Source: an uncultured beta proteobacterium
Lineage (GTDB): Bacteria; Pseudomonadota; Gammaproteobacteria; Burkholderiales; Burkholderiaceae
Length of the DNA stretch: 18,126 nucleotides
NCBI GenBank assembly: GCA_903843315.1
Contig: CAIMPQ010000063.1
Span: 1-18,126 of the forward strand
Direction: 5' to 3'
Part shown: positions 8,386-16,362 of the stretch, in pieces
How positions within the stretch are numbered: position 1 is the first letter of the stretch
Layout of the letters: each line of letters opens with the position of its first letter
The notes under the pieces: model-generated
Seen by the model: the letters and a program-made list of their open reading frames with translations, nothing else
What the model was told of the DNA's origin: nothing
Databases searched by the model: none
Made by a program: the position numbers and the translations under genes

Positions 8386-9539
8386 CCAAACCAGTTCACT
8401 TTAATATTTTGGCGCGTGACTCCCAGAGTCCCGCACGTCTTGGCCAGCTTGATCTTCCCCATGGCAGCGTACAAACGCCAATCTTTATGCCAGTAGGGAC
8501 CTATGGGACTGTCAAAGCAATGACACCTCGTGATCTCAATGAAGCTAAAGCACAAATTATTCTGGGCAACACATTTCACTTATGGCTAAGGCCAGGATTG
8601 GATGTGATTAAAAAACATGGTGGCCTACATCGCTTTATGGCTTGGGATAAACCCATCCTTACTGACTCCGGTGGTTTTCAGGTTTTTAGTCTAGGTGCCC
8701 TGCGTAAAATTTCTGAAGAGGGTGTGACGTTTGCATCCCCAATTAATGGCGACAAATTATTTATGTCTCCAGAAGTTTCAATGGAAATTCAGGCGGTATT
8801 AAATAGTGATATCGCCATGCAATTTGATGAGTGCACTCCTTATGAAACAAAAGGGCAGGCAAGCTCTGAAAAAACAGTACGCGCATCCCTTGAAATGTCC
8901 CTGCGCTGGGGCGATCGCTCCATCAAACGCTTTAGGGAGCTGAATACTGGTAACGGTTTATTTGGAATAGTCCAAGGTGGCATGTTTGAGAATTTACGCG
9001 AGCTGTCATTAGAAGGGGTCAGTCAGCAAGGTTTTGATGGAATTGCGATTGGGGGCCTTTCCGTAGGCGAGCCTAAGCCTGAGTTTGAGCGTATTTTGAG
9101 TTTTACGGCCCCTAAGCTACCTGAACTGATGCCTCATTACTTGATGGGTGTAGGCACCCCGGAAGACCTCATTTTGGGTGTCAGCTTAGGTATTGATATG
9201 TTTGATTGCGTGATGCCTACCCGCAATGCTCGCAATGGTTGGCTGTTTACTCGTTTTGGTGACCTTAAATTGCGTAATTCAGGCTATAAGGACGATGATC
9301 GACCGCTAGATCCAACTTGCACCTGCTATACCTGCCAAAACTTCACCAGGTCCTATTTAAACCATCTGCAAAAGGCTAATGAGATTCTTGGCTCACAGCT
9401 AAACACGATCCATAACCTCACCTACTATCTCCAATTGATGGCTGAGGTAAGAGAGGCCCTCAGCAAAGACCGTTTTAGCGCTTACCGTGAAGAATTCCAT
9501 CGGAACCGACAACGCGGCGTAGAGCCCGGGCAGGATTAA
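8382..9539 (+). CDS. tgt: Queuine/preQ1 tRNA-guanine transglycosylase
   Basis: A 385-residue TIM-barrel enzyme that swaps guanine 34 for preQ1 in tRNAs with GUN anticodons, the step before QueA. The key residues are visible: the general acid/base aspartate D95 in DSGGFQ, the nucleophile D275 in MFDCVMPTRNARNG, and the structural zinc site C313, C315, C318 (CTCYTC) with H344. The substrate pocket shows GLFGIVQGG and GIAIGGLSVGE. The length is slightly above the E. coli protein's 375. The ATG overlaps the queA stop by four bases. After its stop, 132 bases separate it from yajC. Confidence 0.97.
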   Translation: MTKPVHFNILARDSQSPARLGQLDLPHGSVQTPIFMPVGTYGTVKAMTPRDLNEAKAQIILGNTFHLWLRPGLDVIKKHGGLHRFMAWDKPILTDSGGFQVFSLGALRKISEEGVTFASPINGDKLFMSPEVSMEIQAVLNSDIAMQFDECTPYETKGQASSEKTVRASLEMSLRWGDRSIKRFRELNTGNGLFGIVQGGMFENLRELSLEGVSQQGFDGIAIGGLSVGEPKPEFERILSFTAPKLPELMPHYLMGVGTPEDLILGVSLGIDMFDCVMPTRNARNGWLFTRFGDLKLRNSGYKDDDRPLDPTCTCYTCQNFTRSYLNHLQKANEILGSQLNTIHNLTYYLQLMAEVREALSKDRFSAYREEFHRNRQRGVEPGQD

Positions 9540-9606
9540 TAGCCCTACAGAGGCCTAGACCCCTCCAAATCAGCTCCAAAGCCCCACACAGTTTAGAATT
9601 GCGGGT

Positions 9607-9631
9607 TTAAGGCTTTACTTGAAAGCCTAAA
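9607..9631 (+). repeat. Hairpin in the tgt-yajC spacer
   Basis: AGGCTTT (9610-9616) and AAAGCCT (9622-9628) pair perfectly over 7 bases around a 5-base loop. Past one mismatch, 2-3 more A-T pairs extend the stem. No U-tract follows, so it is not a classic intrinsic terminator. It may be a weak terminator after tgt or a structure in the yajC leader. The rest of the spacer (9540-9671) holds no convincing promoter and no leader ORF of more than a few codons. Confidence 0.4.
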
Positions 9632-9659
9632 ACTGAAGCAATTTCCAAATAGTCTTTAA

Positions 9660-9665
9660 CGGAGG
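9660..9665 (+). promoter_or_regulatory. Strong ribosome binding site of yajC
   Basis: CGGAGG ends six bases before the yajC ATG at 9672, a near-perfect Shine-Dalgarno at good spacing. It is one of the clearest ribosome sites in the window and fixes the yajC start. Confidence 0.75.
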
Positions 9666-9671
9666 TTTTAT

Positions 9672-10001
9672 ATGTGGATTAGTAACGCTTTTGCCCAGGC
9701 TCCAGCTGCGGGCGCAGATTCTTCTGGTGGCTTGATGAGCTTCCTTCCTTTAATTTTGATGTTTGCAGTGTTGTACTTCATCATGATTCGCCCACAAATG
9801 AAACGTCAAAAAGAAACTAAAGCGATGCTTGAATCATTGGGAGTTGGTGATGATGTGGTTACCGTAGGCGGCATCATGGGTAAAGTGACTGCGCTGAAAG
9901 ATCAAGTTGTTACTGTTGAAATTTCAGCAGGCACGGAAGTGCAGATGCAAAAAAGTGCAATCACTACTGTGCTGCCAAAAGGCACTCTGAAATCTGCTTA
10001 A
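9672..10001 (+). CDS. yajC: Sec translocon accessory protein YajC
   Basis: A 109-residue single-span inner-membrane protein that joins SecD and SecF in the accessory complex helping SecYEG export proteins. A short polar N-terminus leads to one hydrophobic segment (about 22-41), then the conserved IRPQMKRQKE and a small soluble domain with GDDVVTVGGIMGKV. The size and motifs are standard for the family. It is followed by secD after 25 bases and then secF, the classic order. Confidence 0.96.
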   Translation: MWISNAFAQAPAAGADSSGGLMSFLPLILMFAVLYFIMIRPQMKRQKETKAMLESLGVGDDVVTVGGIMGKVTALKDQVVTVEISAGTEVQMQKSAITTVLPKGTLKSA

Positions 10002-10026
10002 TCAGCCTGTTTAAAAGTATCTCAAT

Positions 10027-11886
10027 ATGAATCGCTACCCTCTCTGGAAATATCTAGTTATTGCCGTTGCACTTCTGATCGGCGGACTATATTCATTACC
10101 CAATTTCTATGGAGAGGCACCAGCAGTTCAAGTCTCGTCAGCCAAACCAACCATTAAGGTTGATTTGGCGACACAGTCTCGTGTTGAAAAGATTTTGACT
10201 GAAGCGCAGATTGATAACACCGGGGTGTTCTTCGAGAATGCCGTTAATGCTGGATCCATCAAGATTCGTTTTAACAATACCGATATTCAACTACGCGCCC
10301 GTGATCTGCTACAGCAGAAATTAAATGTCGATCAAAATGATCCTAATTTTACGGTTGCTTTAAACCTTCTATCCAATACTCCGGACTGGTTACATGCCAT
10401 CAATGCACTACCAATGCCTTTGGGCCTTGATTTGCGTGGCGGTGTTTACTTCCTGTTGCAAGTAGATATGAAGGGTGCAGTTCAAAAAAAGGTTACTTCT
10501 TTAGCAACCGATATTCGCTCACAACTGCGTGAGAAAAATATTCGCCATCAAGGCATTGACCGAAATGCAGATAGCATTACCATTAATTTTGCTAGCCCCG
10601 ATGATGCGGAGGCTGCGCGTACGCTACTGATAGCCAGCCAACCAAATCTCATTTGGCAAGTGAAACCTACAGGACTTTCACCAAAGTTGGTTGGCGAGTT
10701 CAAACCAACTGCATTAAAAGAAATTCAAGATAACGCTGTTAAACAAAATATTATTACCTTAAATAAGCGCGTGAATGAGTTAGCAGTTAAGGAACCAGTC
10801 ATTCAACAGCAAGGCGCTGAACGTATCGTAGTGCAATTACCTGGTGTGCAAGACACAGCACGCGCTAAAGATATTATTGGTCGCACAGCAACATTAGAGT
10901 CTCGCTTGGCAGATCCATTGGTATCCACAATTGCGATTGGCGAAACTCCCCCTCCAGGGATGGATACCTTCCGCTTTGGCGAAAATCGTTTAGGCGTCTT
11001 TAAAAAGTCCGTTATTTTCAGCGGCGATAGCATTACAGATGCTACCGCTGGATTTGATCAGAACCAACGCCCTGCTGTAAATATCTCATTGGATGCGAGC
11101 AGTGGACGTGTAATGCAACAGATCACCCGCGAAAATATTGGTAAACCAATGGGGATGATTCTCTTCGAAAAAGGCAAAGGTGAGGTACTGACCATTGCTA
11201 CCATCCAAGGCGAATTTGGCTCAAAGTTTCAAATCACTGGCCAACCAACTACCGCCAGCGCCAATGATCTTGCTCTTTTGCTGCGCGCTGGCTCATTAGC
11301 GGCGCCAATGGAAATTATTGAAGAACGCACCATTGGGCCAAGCTTAGGTGCAGAAAATATTGAAAAAGGCTTCAAGTCCTTATTAATCGGCTTTACTGCA
11401 ATTGCTATTTTCATGATGGCTTATTACTTGCTGTTTGGAACCTTCTCCGTAATTGCCTTGGCAGTGAATTTACTCTTGTTAATCTCCGTCCTTTCGATGC
11501 TGCAAGCAACACTCACCTTACCCGGCATCGCAGCGATGGCCTTAGCGCTTGGTATGGCAATTGACTCAAACGTCTTGATTAATGAACGTATTCGTGAAGA
11601 GCTTCGTAATGGGGCCTCACCGCAAACTGCAATTTCGGTTGGTTTCGATAAGGCCTGGGGAACCATTTTGGACTCCAACGTAACTACCTTAATCGCCGGT
11701 CTTGCCTTGTTGGCTTTTGGTTCGGGTCCTATCAAAGGCTTTGCAGTGGTCCACTGCTTAGGTATTTTGACTTCAATGTTCTCGGCTGTCTTCTTCTCGC
11801 GCGGTCTTGTCAACCTCTGGTACGGCAGGCATAAGAAGATTCAAAAACTCGCTATTGGCCAAGTTTGGCGTCCACAGGAGAAGTAA
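10027..11886 (+). CDS. secD: Protein translocase subunit SecD
   Basis: A 619-residue inner-membrane protein of the RND-like SecDF family that uses the proton gradient to pull exported proteins out of SecYEG on the periplasmic side. One membrane segment near residues 7-25 is followed by a large periplasmic region. This begins with the SecD motif LGLDLRGGV (132-140). Five C-terminal membrane segments follow, from about residue 445 to 605. The conserved charged site GMAIDSNVLINERIREE includes D513, equivalent to the functional aspartate D519 of E. coli. The length fits the family (E. coli: 615). No obvious Shine-Dalgarno precedes the ATG, so expression may depend partly on yajC translation. secF begins 3 bases after the stop. 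Confidence 0.97.
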   Translation: MNRYPLWKYLVIAVALLIGGLYSLPNFYGEAPAVQVSSAKPTIKVDLATQSRVEKILTEAQIDNTGVFFENAVNAGSIKIRFNNTDIQLRARDLLQQKLNVDQNDPNFTVALNLLSNTPDWLHAINALPMPLGLDLRGGVYFLLQVDMKGAVQKKVTSLATDIRSQLREKNIRHQGIDRNADSITINFASPDDAEAARTLLIASQPNLIWQVKPTGLSPKLVGEFKPTALKEIQDNAVKQNIITLNKRVNELAVKEPVIQQQGAERIVVQLPGVQDTARAKDIIGRTATLESRLADPLVSTIAIGETPPPGMDTFRFGENRLGVFKKSVIFSGDSITDATAGFDQNQRPAVNISLDASSGRVMQQITRENIGKPMGMILFEKGKGEVLTIATIQGEFGSKFQITGQPTTASANDLALLLRAGSLAAPMEIIEERTIGPSLGAENIEKGFKSLLIGFTAIAIFMMAYYLLFGTFSVIALAVNLLLLISVLSMLQATLTLPGIAAMALALGMAIDSNVLINERIREELRNGASPQTAISVGFDKAWGTILDSNVTTLIAGLALLAFGSGPIKGFAVVHCLGILTSMFSAVFFSRGLVNLWYGRHKKIQKLAIGQVWRPQEK

Positions 11887-11889
11887 GCC

Positions 11890-12864
11890 ATGGAATTTTT
11901 TCGCATCAAAAAAGATATTCCCTTCATGCGCCATGCATTGGCGCTGAATGCCATATCCTTAATTACTTTCTTAGCAGCTGTATTTTTCCTCTGGCATAAC
12001 GGCTTACATCTTTCCATCGAATTTACTGGCGGTACAGTAATGGAGGTGAGTTACCCACAAACAGCGCCACTAGAGTCGATTCGTGCCAAGGTTGAAAAAC
12101 TGGGTTACGCAGATACCCAAATTCAAAACTTTGGCAGCTCACGCGACATCATGATTCGCTTACCGCTACAAAAAGATGCTGAAGGAAAATTAATCTCTTC
12201 AGCAGATCAAAGTTTGGCGGTTATGCAAGCACTCGAGCCCAGCACTTCGGGAGCCAAACTTCAACGGGTTGAATTTGTAGGTCCTCAAGTTGGTCAAGAA
12301 CTAGCGATGGATGGTTTAAAAGCACTCATTTTTGTGATCATTGGCATCGTGGTATATCTTTCATTCCGCTTTGAGTGGAAATTTGCCGTAGCCGGGATCA
12401 TTGCGAATTTGCATGACGTGGTGATCATCCTGGGCTTTTTTGCTTTCTTCCAATGGGAATTCTCTCTCTCAGTCTTAGCAGCAGTACTGGCGGTTTTGGG
12501 CTACTCAGTCAACGAGTCTGTGGTGATCTTTGACCGTATTCGTGAAAATTTCCGCAAGTATCGCAAGATGAATACCCGTGAAATCATAGATAACGCCATT
12601 ACTAGCACTATCAGTCGTACAGTGATTACCCACGGTAGTACTGAGATGATGGTTCTAGCAATGCTGGTATTTGGTGGTCCGACTCTTTTCTACTTTGCCC
12701 TGGCTTTAACGATTGGTATTTTGTTTGGTATTTACTCCTCAGTATTCGTGGCTGCCGCCTTGGCAATGTGGCTTGGCGTAACACGTGAAGATTTGGTAAA
12801 GGGCGATAAGAAGCCGGATGACAATATCCGTAACGATGATCCCAACTTCGGGGCGCAGGTTTAA
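11890..12864 (+). CDS. secF: Protein translocase subunit SecF
   Basis: A 324-residue partner of SecD (E. coli SecF: 323). The first membrane segment (about 17-36) is followed by the motif IEFTGGTVMEV (43-53), then FVGPQVGQEL (129-138) before the C-terminal five-helix bundle. The conserved GYSVNESVVIFDRIRENF carries D215, matching the SecF functional aspartate. A good AGGAG lies 9 bases before the ATG, inside the last codons of secD. The stop falls 13 bases before the convergent waaA stop. Confidence 0.97.
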   Translation: MEFFRIKKDIPFMRHALALNAISLITFLAAVFFLWHNGLHLSIEFTGGTVMEVSYPQTAPLESIRAKVEKLGYADTQIQNFGSSRDIMIRLPLQKDAEGKLISSADQSLAVMQALEPSTSGAKLQRVEFVGPQVGQELAMDGLKALIFVIIGIVVYLSFRFEWKFAVAGIIANLHDVVIILGFFAFFQWEFSLSVLAAVLAVLGYSVNESVVIFDRIRENFRKYRKMNTREIIDNAITSTISRTVITHGSTEMMVLAMLVFGGPTLFYFALALTIGILFGIYSSVFVAAALAMWLGVTREDLVKGDKKPDDNIRNDDPNFGAQV

Positions 12865-12875
12865 GTTTTAACCTG
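12856..12875. terminator. Possible weak bidirectional terminator between secF and waaA
   Basis: CAGGTT (12856-12861) pairs with AACCTG (12870-12875) around an 8-base, T-rich loop. The structure overlaps the secF stop and the 13-base gap between the convergent genes. The stem is short and no clean T-run follows on either strand, so this is a tentative call based on position. Confidence 0.25.
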
Positions 12876-12877
12876 AG

Positions 12878-14239
12878 TTAGGTAAAAGAACGGTTTTGCT
12901 GATCAAGGGCATCTAAGATTTTCTGGGTTGCGCCTTGATGTTCTATTGAGTAATGCCTAGCAGCATCACTCATCTTTGCAAGCTCAGCCGTATTTAAGAG
13001 CAATGCCTTCAGAGACTCCATCAGAGCAAGAGGCTCTCCTAACAATAAATTACCGTAAATGCGTTTTGCAGCTCCTGCCTGTAACGCATCCAAAGAGGCC
13101 TGCTGAAAGTTATAGGTATGCTCACCAAGTAAAACGGGGCAGCCAGCAGCGCATGCTTCGATTAAATTCTGACCGCCAAATGGCAAGAGGCTTCCACCCA
13201 TAACCACTAAGTTAGCTGCGCTGTAATACATCGGCATTTCCCCCATAGAATCACCCAAAACAATATCTAATCCGAGGCAATCTTTTGGAGTTCCAGGCCA
13301 CTCTGTACGACGGCGATATGTCAAGCCAGAAGCATTAATCTGCTCAGCAACCTCTGAAAAACGTTCGGGATGACGAGGCACCAAACAAAGTAATGGGGTA
13401 ATCACAAAAGCATTACTAAGAAGTAATTCTTTCCAGGCCTTGAGTATGATTTCTTCTTCGCCATCTCGAGTACTTGCTGCGCAAACCATCTGTCGACCGA
13501 TTCTATGTAAATCTTGTCGCCAAATTTTTCCTTGCTCAACAAGAGCGGCATCAAGTGGGACATCAAACTTGAGGTTCCCAACAATGCTCACATTCTGCAC
13601 ACCCAGACTCCGATAACGCTCAGCATCAAACTCGGTCTGCGCCAAAATACCCGCGAAAGCTTGGAATAAAGATCGTCCAGCTTTACCAAAACGATTGACG
13701 CGACGCGCGCTTCTTTCTGAAAGACGTGCATTGACGAGAAATAAAGGCAAACCTATTTCTGCGCAACGAAAGACCACTGTTGGCCAAGCCTCTGTCTCCA
13801 TGAAGAGTCCATACTTAGGCTTGAAGGTATTCAGAAAATGCTCTACAGACCAACATAAGTCATATGGCAAATAGACTTGCCGAATTTGGCCGTTGGCAAT
13901 TTCTTTAGCAAACAACTGCTTTCCTGTGCGGCGCCCATTCAAAGTCATATGCGTCAGCAGGATAGATTTACCCTGAGCCAAATAGGCTTCAATTAGTGGT
14001 TGCGCGGCACGCGTCTCACCGACTGACACTGCATGAATCCAAATTGACCCCTGCTGAATCGGTTTGTCGTAACCAAAACCAAGACGCTCAGGGATGTGAT
14101 GTAGATAAGCAAAAGAATGGCGCGCTCGCCAAGCTAAACGAACAAAAGCAAATGGCAATAAGAGATGCCACAGCAATTGGTAAACAGCAAACCAGATGCG
14201 GGGACGCACCCCGTATTCTGAATTGGTCGTCACACTCAC
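12878..14239 (-). CDS. waaA: Kdo transferase WaaA (KdtA)
   Basis: A 453-residue glycosyltransferase that adds Kdo from CMP-Kdo to lipid A precursor at the cytoplasmic face of the inner membrane. It shows the host is a lipopolysaccharide-making Gram-negative. An N-terminal hydrophobic anchor (about 16-35) precedes the acceptor domain. The motif IWIHAVSVGETRAA carries E75, the likely catalytic base. Then follow ETEAWP and NARLSERS. The donor-side GGQNLIEACAAGCPVLLGEHTYNFQQ region lies in the C-terminal domain. It is somewhat longer than E. coli WaaA (425), partly from about 15 extra N-terminal residues. The start is a GTG overlapping the purB stop as GTGA. No clear Shine-Dalgarno is visible, so coupling to purB is likely. 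Confidence 0.94.
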   Translation of the reverse strand: MSVTTNSEYGVRPRIWFAVYQLLWHLLLPFAFVRLAWRARHSFAYLHHIPERLGFGYDKPIQQGSIWIHAVSVGETRAAQPLIEAYLAQGKSILLTHMTLNGRRTGKQLFAKEIANGQIRQVYLPYDLCWSVEHFLNTFKPKYGLFMETEAWPTVVFRCAEIGLPLFLVNARLSERSARRVNRFGKAGRSLFQAFAGILAQTEFDAERYRSLGVQNVSIVGNLKFDVPLDAALVEQGKIWRQDLHRIGRQMVCAASTRDGEEEIILKAWKELLLSNAFVITPLLCLVPRHPERFSEVAEQINASGLTYRRRTEWPGTPKDCLGLDIVLGDSMGEMPMYYSAANLVVMGGSLLPFGGQNLIEACAAGCPVLLGEHTYNFQQASLDALQAGAAKRIYGNLLLGEPLALMESLKALLLNTAELAKMSDAARHYSIEHQGATQKILDALDQQNRSFT

Positions 14240-15615
14240 TTTTTGAGACGTTCGGTCAATTCGACCGCCTTGCCTAAGTACGAAGAGGGCGTCATTTCGA
14301 GCAAGCGTGCTTTTGCATCTTCCGGTATTTTCAATCCACGAATGAAGTTCTGTAGATCAGCTTGAGTAATTCCTTTGCCGCGAGTAAGCTCTTTTAACTG
14401 CTCATAAGGATTCTCAATGCCGTAACGACGCATGACGGTTTGTACTGGCTCTGCTAATACTTCCCAGCAAGCATCTAAATCGGCAGCAATAGCGGCATGA
14501 TTCACTTCCAACTTACCAAGGCCGCGCAATGCGCTGTCATAGGCTAATACGCTATGACCGAATGCTGGGCCTAAGTTACGCAAGACTGTTGAATCGGTAA
14601 GATCACGCTGCCAACGAGAAATCGGTAATTTTTCAGCAAGATGACGTAGCAATGCATTAGCTACGCCTAAATTACCTTCCGAGTTTTCAAAGTCAATTGG
14701 ATTGACTTTATGCGGCATCGTAGATGAACCAATTTCACCCGCTTTGGTGCGTTGTTTAAAGTAACCAATCGAGATGTAGGCCCAGAAGTCACGATCCATA
14801 TCCAAGAGAATAGTATTCGCACGGGCAATGGCATCAAACAATTGCGCCATGCCATCATGCGGCTCAATCTGAATAGTGTAAGGATTGAAAGTCAAACCAA
14901 GACGTTTCTCAACCACGTTCTTTGAAAAATTTTCCCAGTCAAAATCAGGATAGGCTGATAAATGCGCGTTGTAATTACCTACCGCTCCGTTCATTTTTCC
15001 AAGCAACGGAGCTGCAGCAATAGAATCAATGGCACGCTCTAAACGCTTAGCAATATTCGCGATCTCTTTACCTAAGGTGCTTGGCGAAGCTGGCTGACCA
15101 TGCGTGCGAGATAACAAAGGGACGCGAGCATTCTCAATGGCTAAATCCGTTAAGACTGACAGAACTTTTTTAAGTTGAGGAAGTAATACCTCATCACGCG
15201 CACCGCGAAGCATCAAACCATGCGAAGTGTTATTGATATCTTCAGAAGTACAAGCAAAATGAATAAACTCACTTGCTTTTAACAAATCAGGACGGCCAGC
15301 AACTTTTTCTTTCAGGAAATATTCAACTGCTTTAACGTCGTGATTGGTGACAGCTTCGATATCTTTAATGCGTTGCGCATCTTCATCAGAAAAGTTTTCT
15401 GGCAGGGAAAGCAAAAAGGCTTCGTCTGCAGCATTAATTTTTGGTACATCAGGTAAACCCGCTGCCGCCAAAGCCAATAGCCAATGAATCTCTACAAACA
15501 CGCGCTGACGCATGAAGGCCGCCTCTGAAAGCCAAGGGCGCAGAGCATCGAGTTTGCCGGCGTAGCGTCCGTCTAAAGGAGAAAGGGCATTAAGGGTTGT
15601 AAGAGGCTGACTCAC
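14236..15615 (-). CDS. purB: Adenylosuccinate lyase
   Basis: A 459-residue enzyme of the fumarase/aspartase superfamily. It catalyses two steps of purine synthesis, cleaving SAICAR to AICAR and adenylosuccinate to AMP, each releasing fumarate. It matches E. coli PurB (456) throughout. Visible landmarks are SPLDGRY near the start, TNHDVKAVEYFLKEK (90-104), the catalytic histidine H172 in SRTHGQPA, and the signature GEIGSSTMPHKVNP with the catalytic serine at 297 or 298. The chosen start is a GTG at 15615, giving MSQPLTTL, which aligns with the family N-terminus. An AAAGG about ten bases upstream could be its ribosome site. It leads the purB-waaA pair. Confidence 0.96.
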   Translation of the reverse strand: MSQPLTTLNALSPLDGRYAGKLDALRPWLSEAAFMRQRVFVEIHWLLALAAAGLPDVPKINAADEAFLLSLPENFSDEDAQRIKDIEAVTNHDVKAVEYFLKEKVAGRPDLLKASEFIHFACTSEDINNTSHGLMLRGARDEVLLPQLKKVLSVLTDLAIENARVPLLSRTHGQPASPSTLGKEIANIAKRLERAIDSIAAAPLLGKMNGAVGNYNAHLSAYPDFDWENFSKNVVEKRLGLTFNPYTIQIEPHDGMAQLFDAIARANTILLDMDRDFWAYISIGYFKQRTKAGEIGSSTMPHKVNPIDFENSEGNLGVANALLRHLAEKLPISRWQRDLTDSTVLRNLGPAFGHSVLAYDSALRGLGKLEVNHAAIAADLDACWEVLAEPVQTVMRRYGIENPYEQLKELTRGKGITQADLQNFIRGLKIPEDAKARLLEMTPSSYLGKAVELTERLKK

Positions 15616-15710
15616 GGATATTGCCTTTGCATTGAATATGTCAATAAAACCTGATTTTAATGCGTTCCGAGGTACAGCACGCTCCCGTAAGGATGGCTAT
15701 ACTTGATCCT

Positions 15711-16325
15711 ATGAAACTAATCGGATCCCTTACCAGCCCCTATGTACGTAAAGTACGCATCGTATTTTCAGAGAAAAAGGTCGATGTAGACCTTGAATTG
15801 GAGAATGTTTGGTCTGCAGAGACCAAAATTGCCAATTCCAACCCCCTAGGGAAGGTTCCTTGCCTCATCCTGGACGATGGAGGGGCTATCTATGACTCTC
15901 GCGTCATTGCTGAGTATGCAGACGCCTTGAGTCCTGTCAGCAAGCTTATCCCCATGGATAATCGCGAACGTGCCTCCGTCAAAACTTGGGAAGCACTAGC
16001 CGATGGCGTTATGGATGCAGGCATCTTGGCTCGCTTGGAGCGCACTTGGCGTCCATCGGAGCAACAAAGCTCAAACTGGGTCGATCGCCAAATGAATAAG
16101 ATTCAAAATTCTTTGCGCCAAATGTCCGAACAGCTAGGTGACAATGCTTGGTGCCAAGGAAATCAAATGACTTTGGCTGATATTGCAGTTGGGTGTGCAG
16201 TGGGTTATTTAGTGTTTCGCTTTCCAGATATTCAGTGGCAAAAGCAATACTCAAATTTAGATCGCCTTTATCAAAAGTTATTGCAGCGACCATCTTTTAT
16301 TGAAACCGAACCACCAGCTGCGTAA
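15711..16325 (+). CDS. yibF: YibF-type glutathione S-transferase-like protein
   Basis: A 204-residue soluble protein with an N-terminal thioredoxin-like domain (1 to about 80) and an all-helical C-terminal domain. It resembles E. coli YibF (202 residues) over its full length: the opening MKLIGSLTSPYVRKVRI against YibF's MKLVGSYTSPFVRK, NPLGKVP with the cis-proline P50, DSRVIAEY for glutathione gamma-glutamyl contact, ALADGVMDAG, and a C-terminus with a TEPPAA ending. Its true substrate is unknown in this family. The frame also opens at ATG 15660 and 15693. I chose 15711 because the family begins exactly there. It is divergent from purB and convergent with mnmA, so it is probably transcribed alone. 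Confidence 0.9.
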   Translation: MKLIGSLTSPYVRKVRIVFSEKKVDVDLELENVWSAETKIANSNPLGKVPCLILDDGGAIYDSRVIAEYADALSPVSKLIPMDNRERASVKTWEALADGVMDAGILARLERTWRPSEQQSSNWVDRQMNKIQNSLRQMSEQLGDNAWCQGNQMTLADIAVGCAVGYLVFRFPDIQWQKQYSNLDRLYQKLLQRPSFIETEPPAA

Positions 16326-16362
16326 TTTTAAATTTCTATAATTTAGAGAAGATCTGAAGGGG

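Noticed and set aside
9540..9671. VemP- or SecM-like arrest-peptide leader before yajC-secDF
   Set aside because: There is no ATG or GTG start in the spacer, and TTG starts there stop after about three codons.
11424..11813. 129-codon minus-strand frame within secD
   Set aside because: It is antisense to the conserved SecD membrane domain, lysine-rich and without recognisable features.
15660..15710. Longer start for the YibF-like protein at 15660 or 15693
   Set aside because: The family begins at the MKLIGS equivalent at 15711; the upstream residues look like translated spacer.
15616..15710. purB promoter from a perfect minus-strand TTGACA at 15644-15639
   Set aside because: No acceptable -10 box lies 15-18 bases downstream, and such a promoter would start transcription at or inside the purB start codon.
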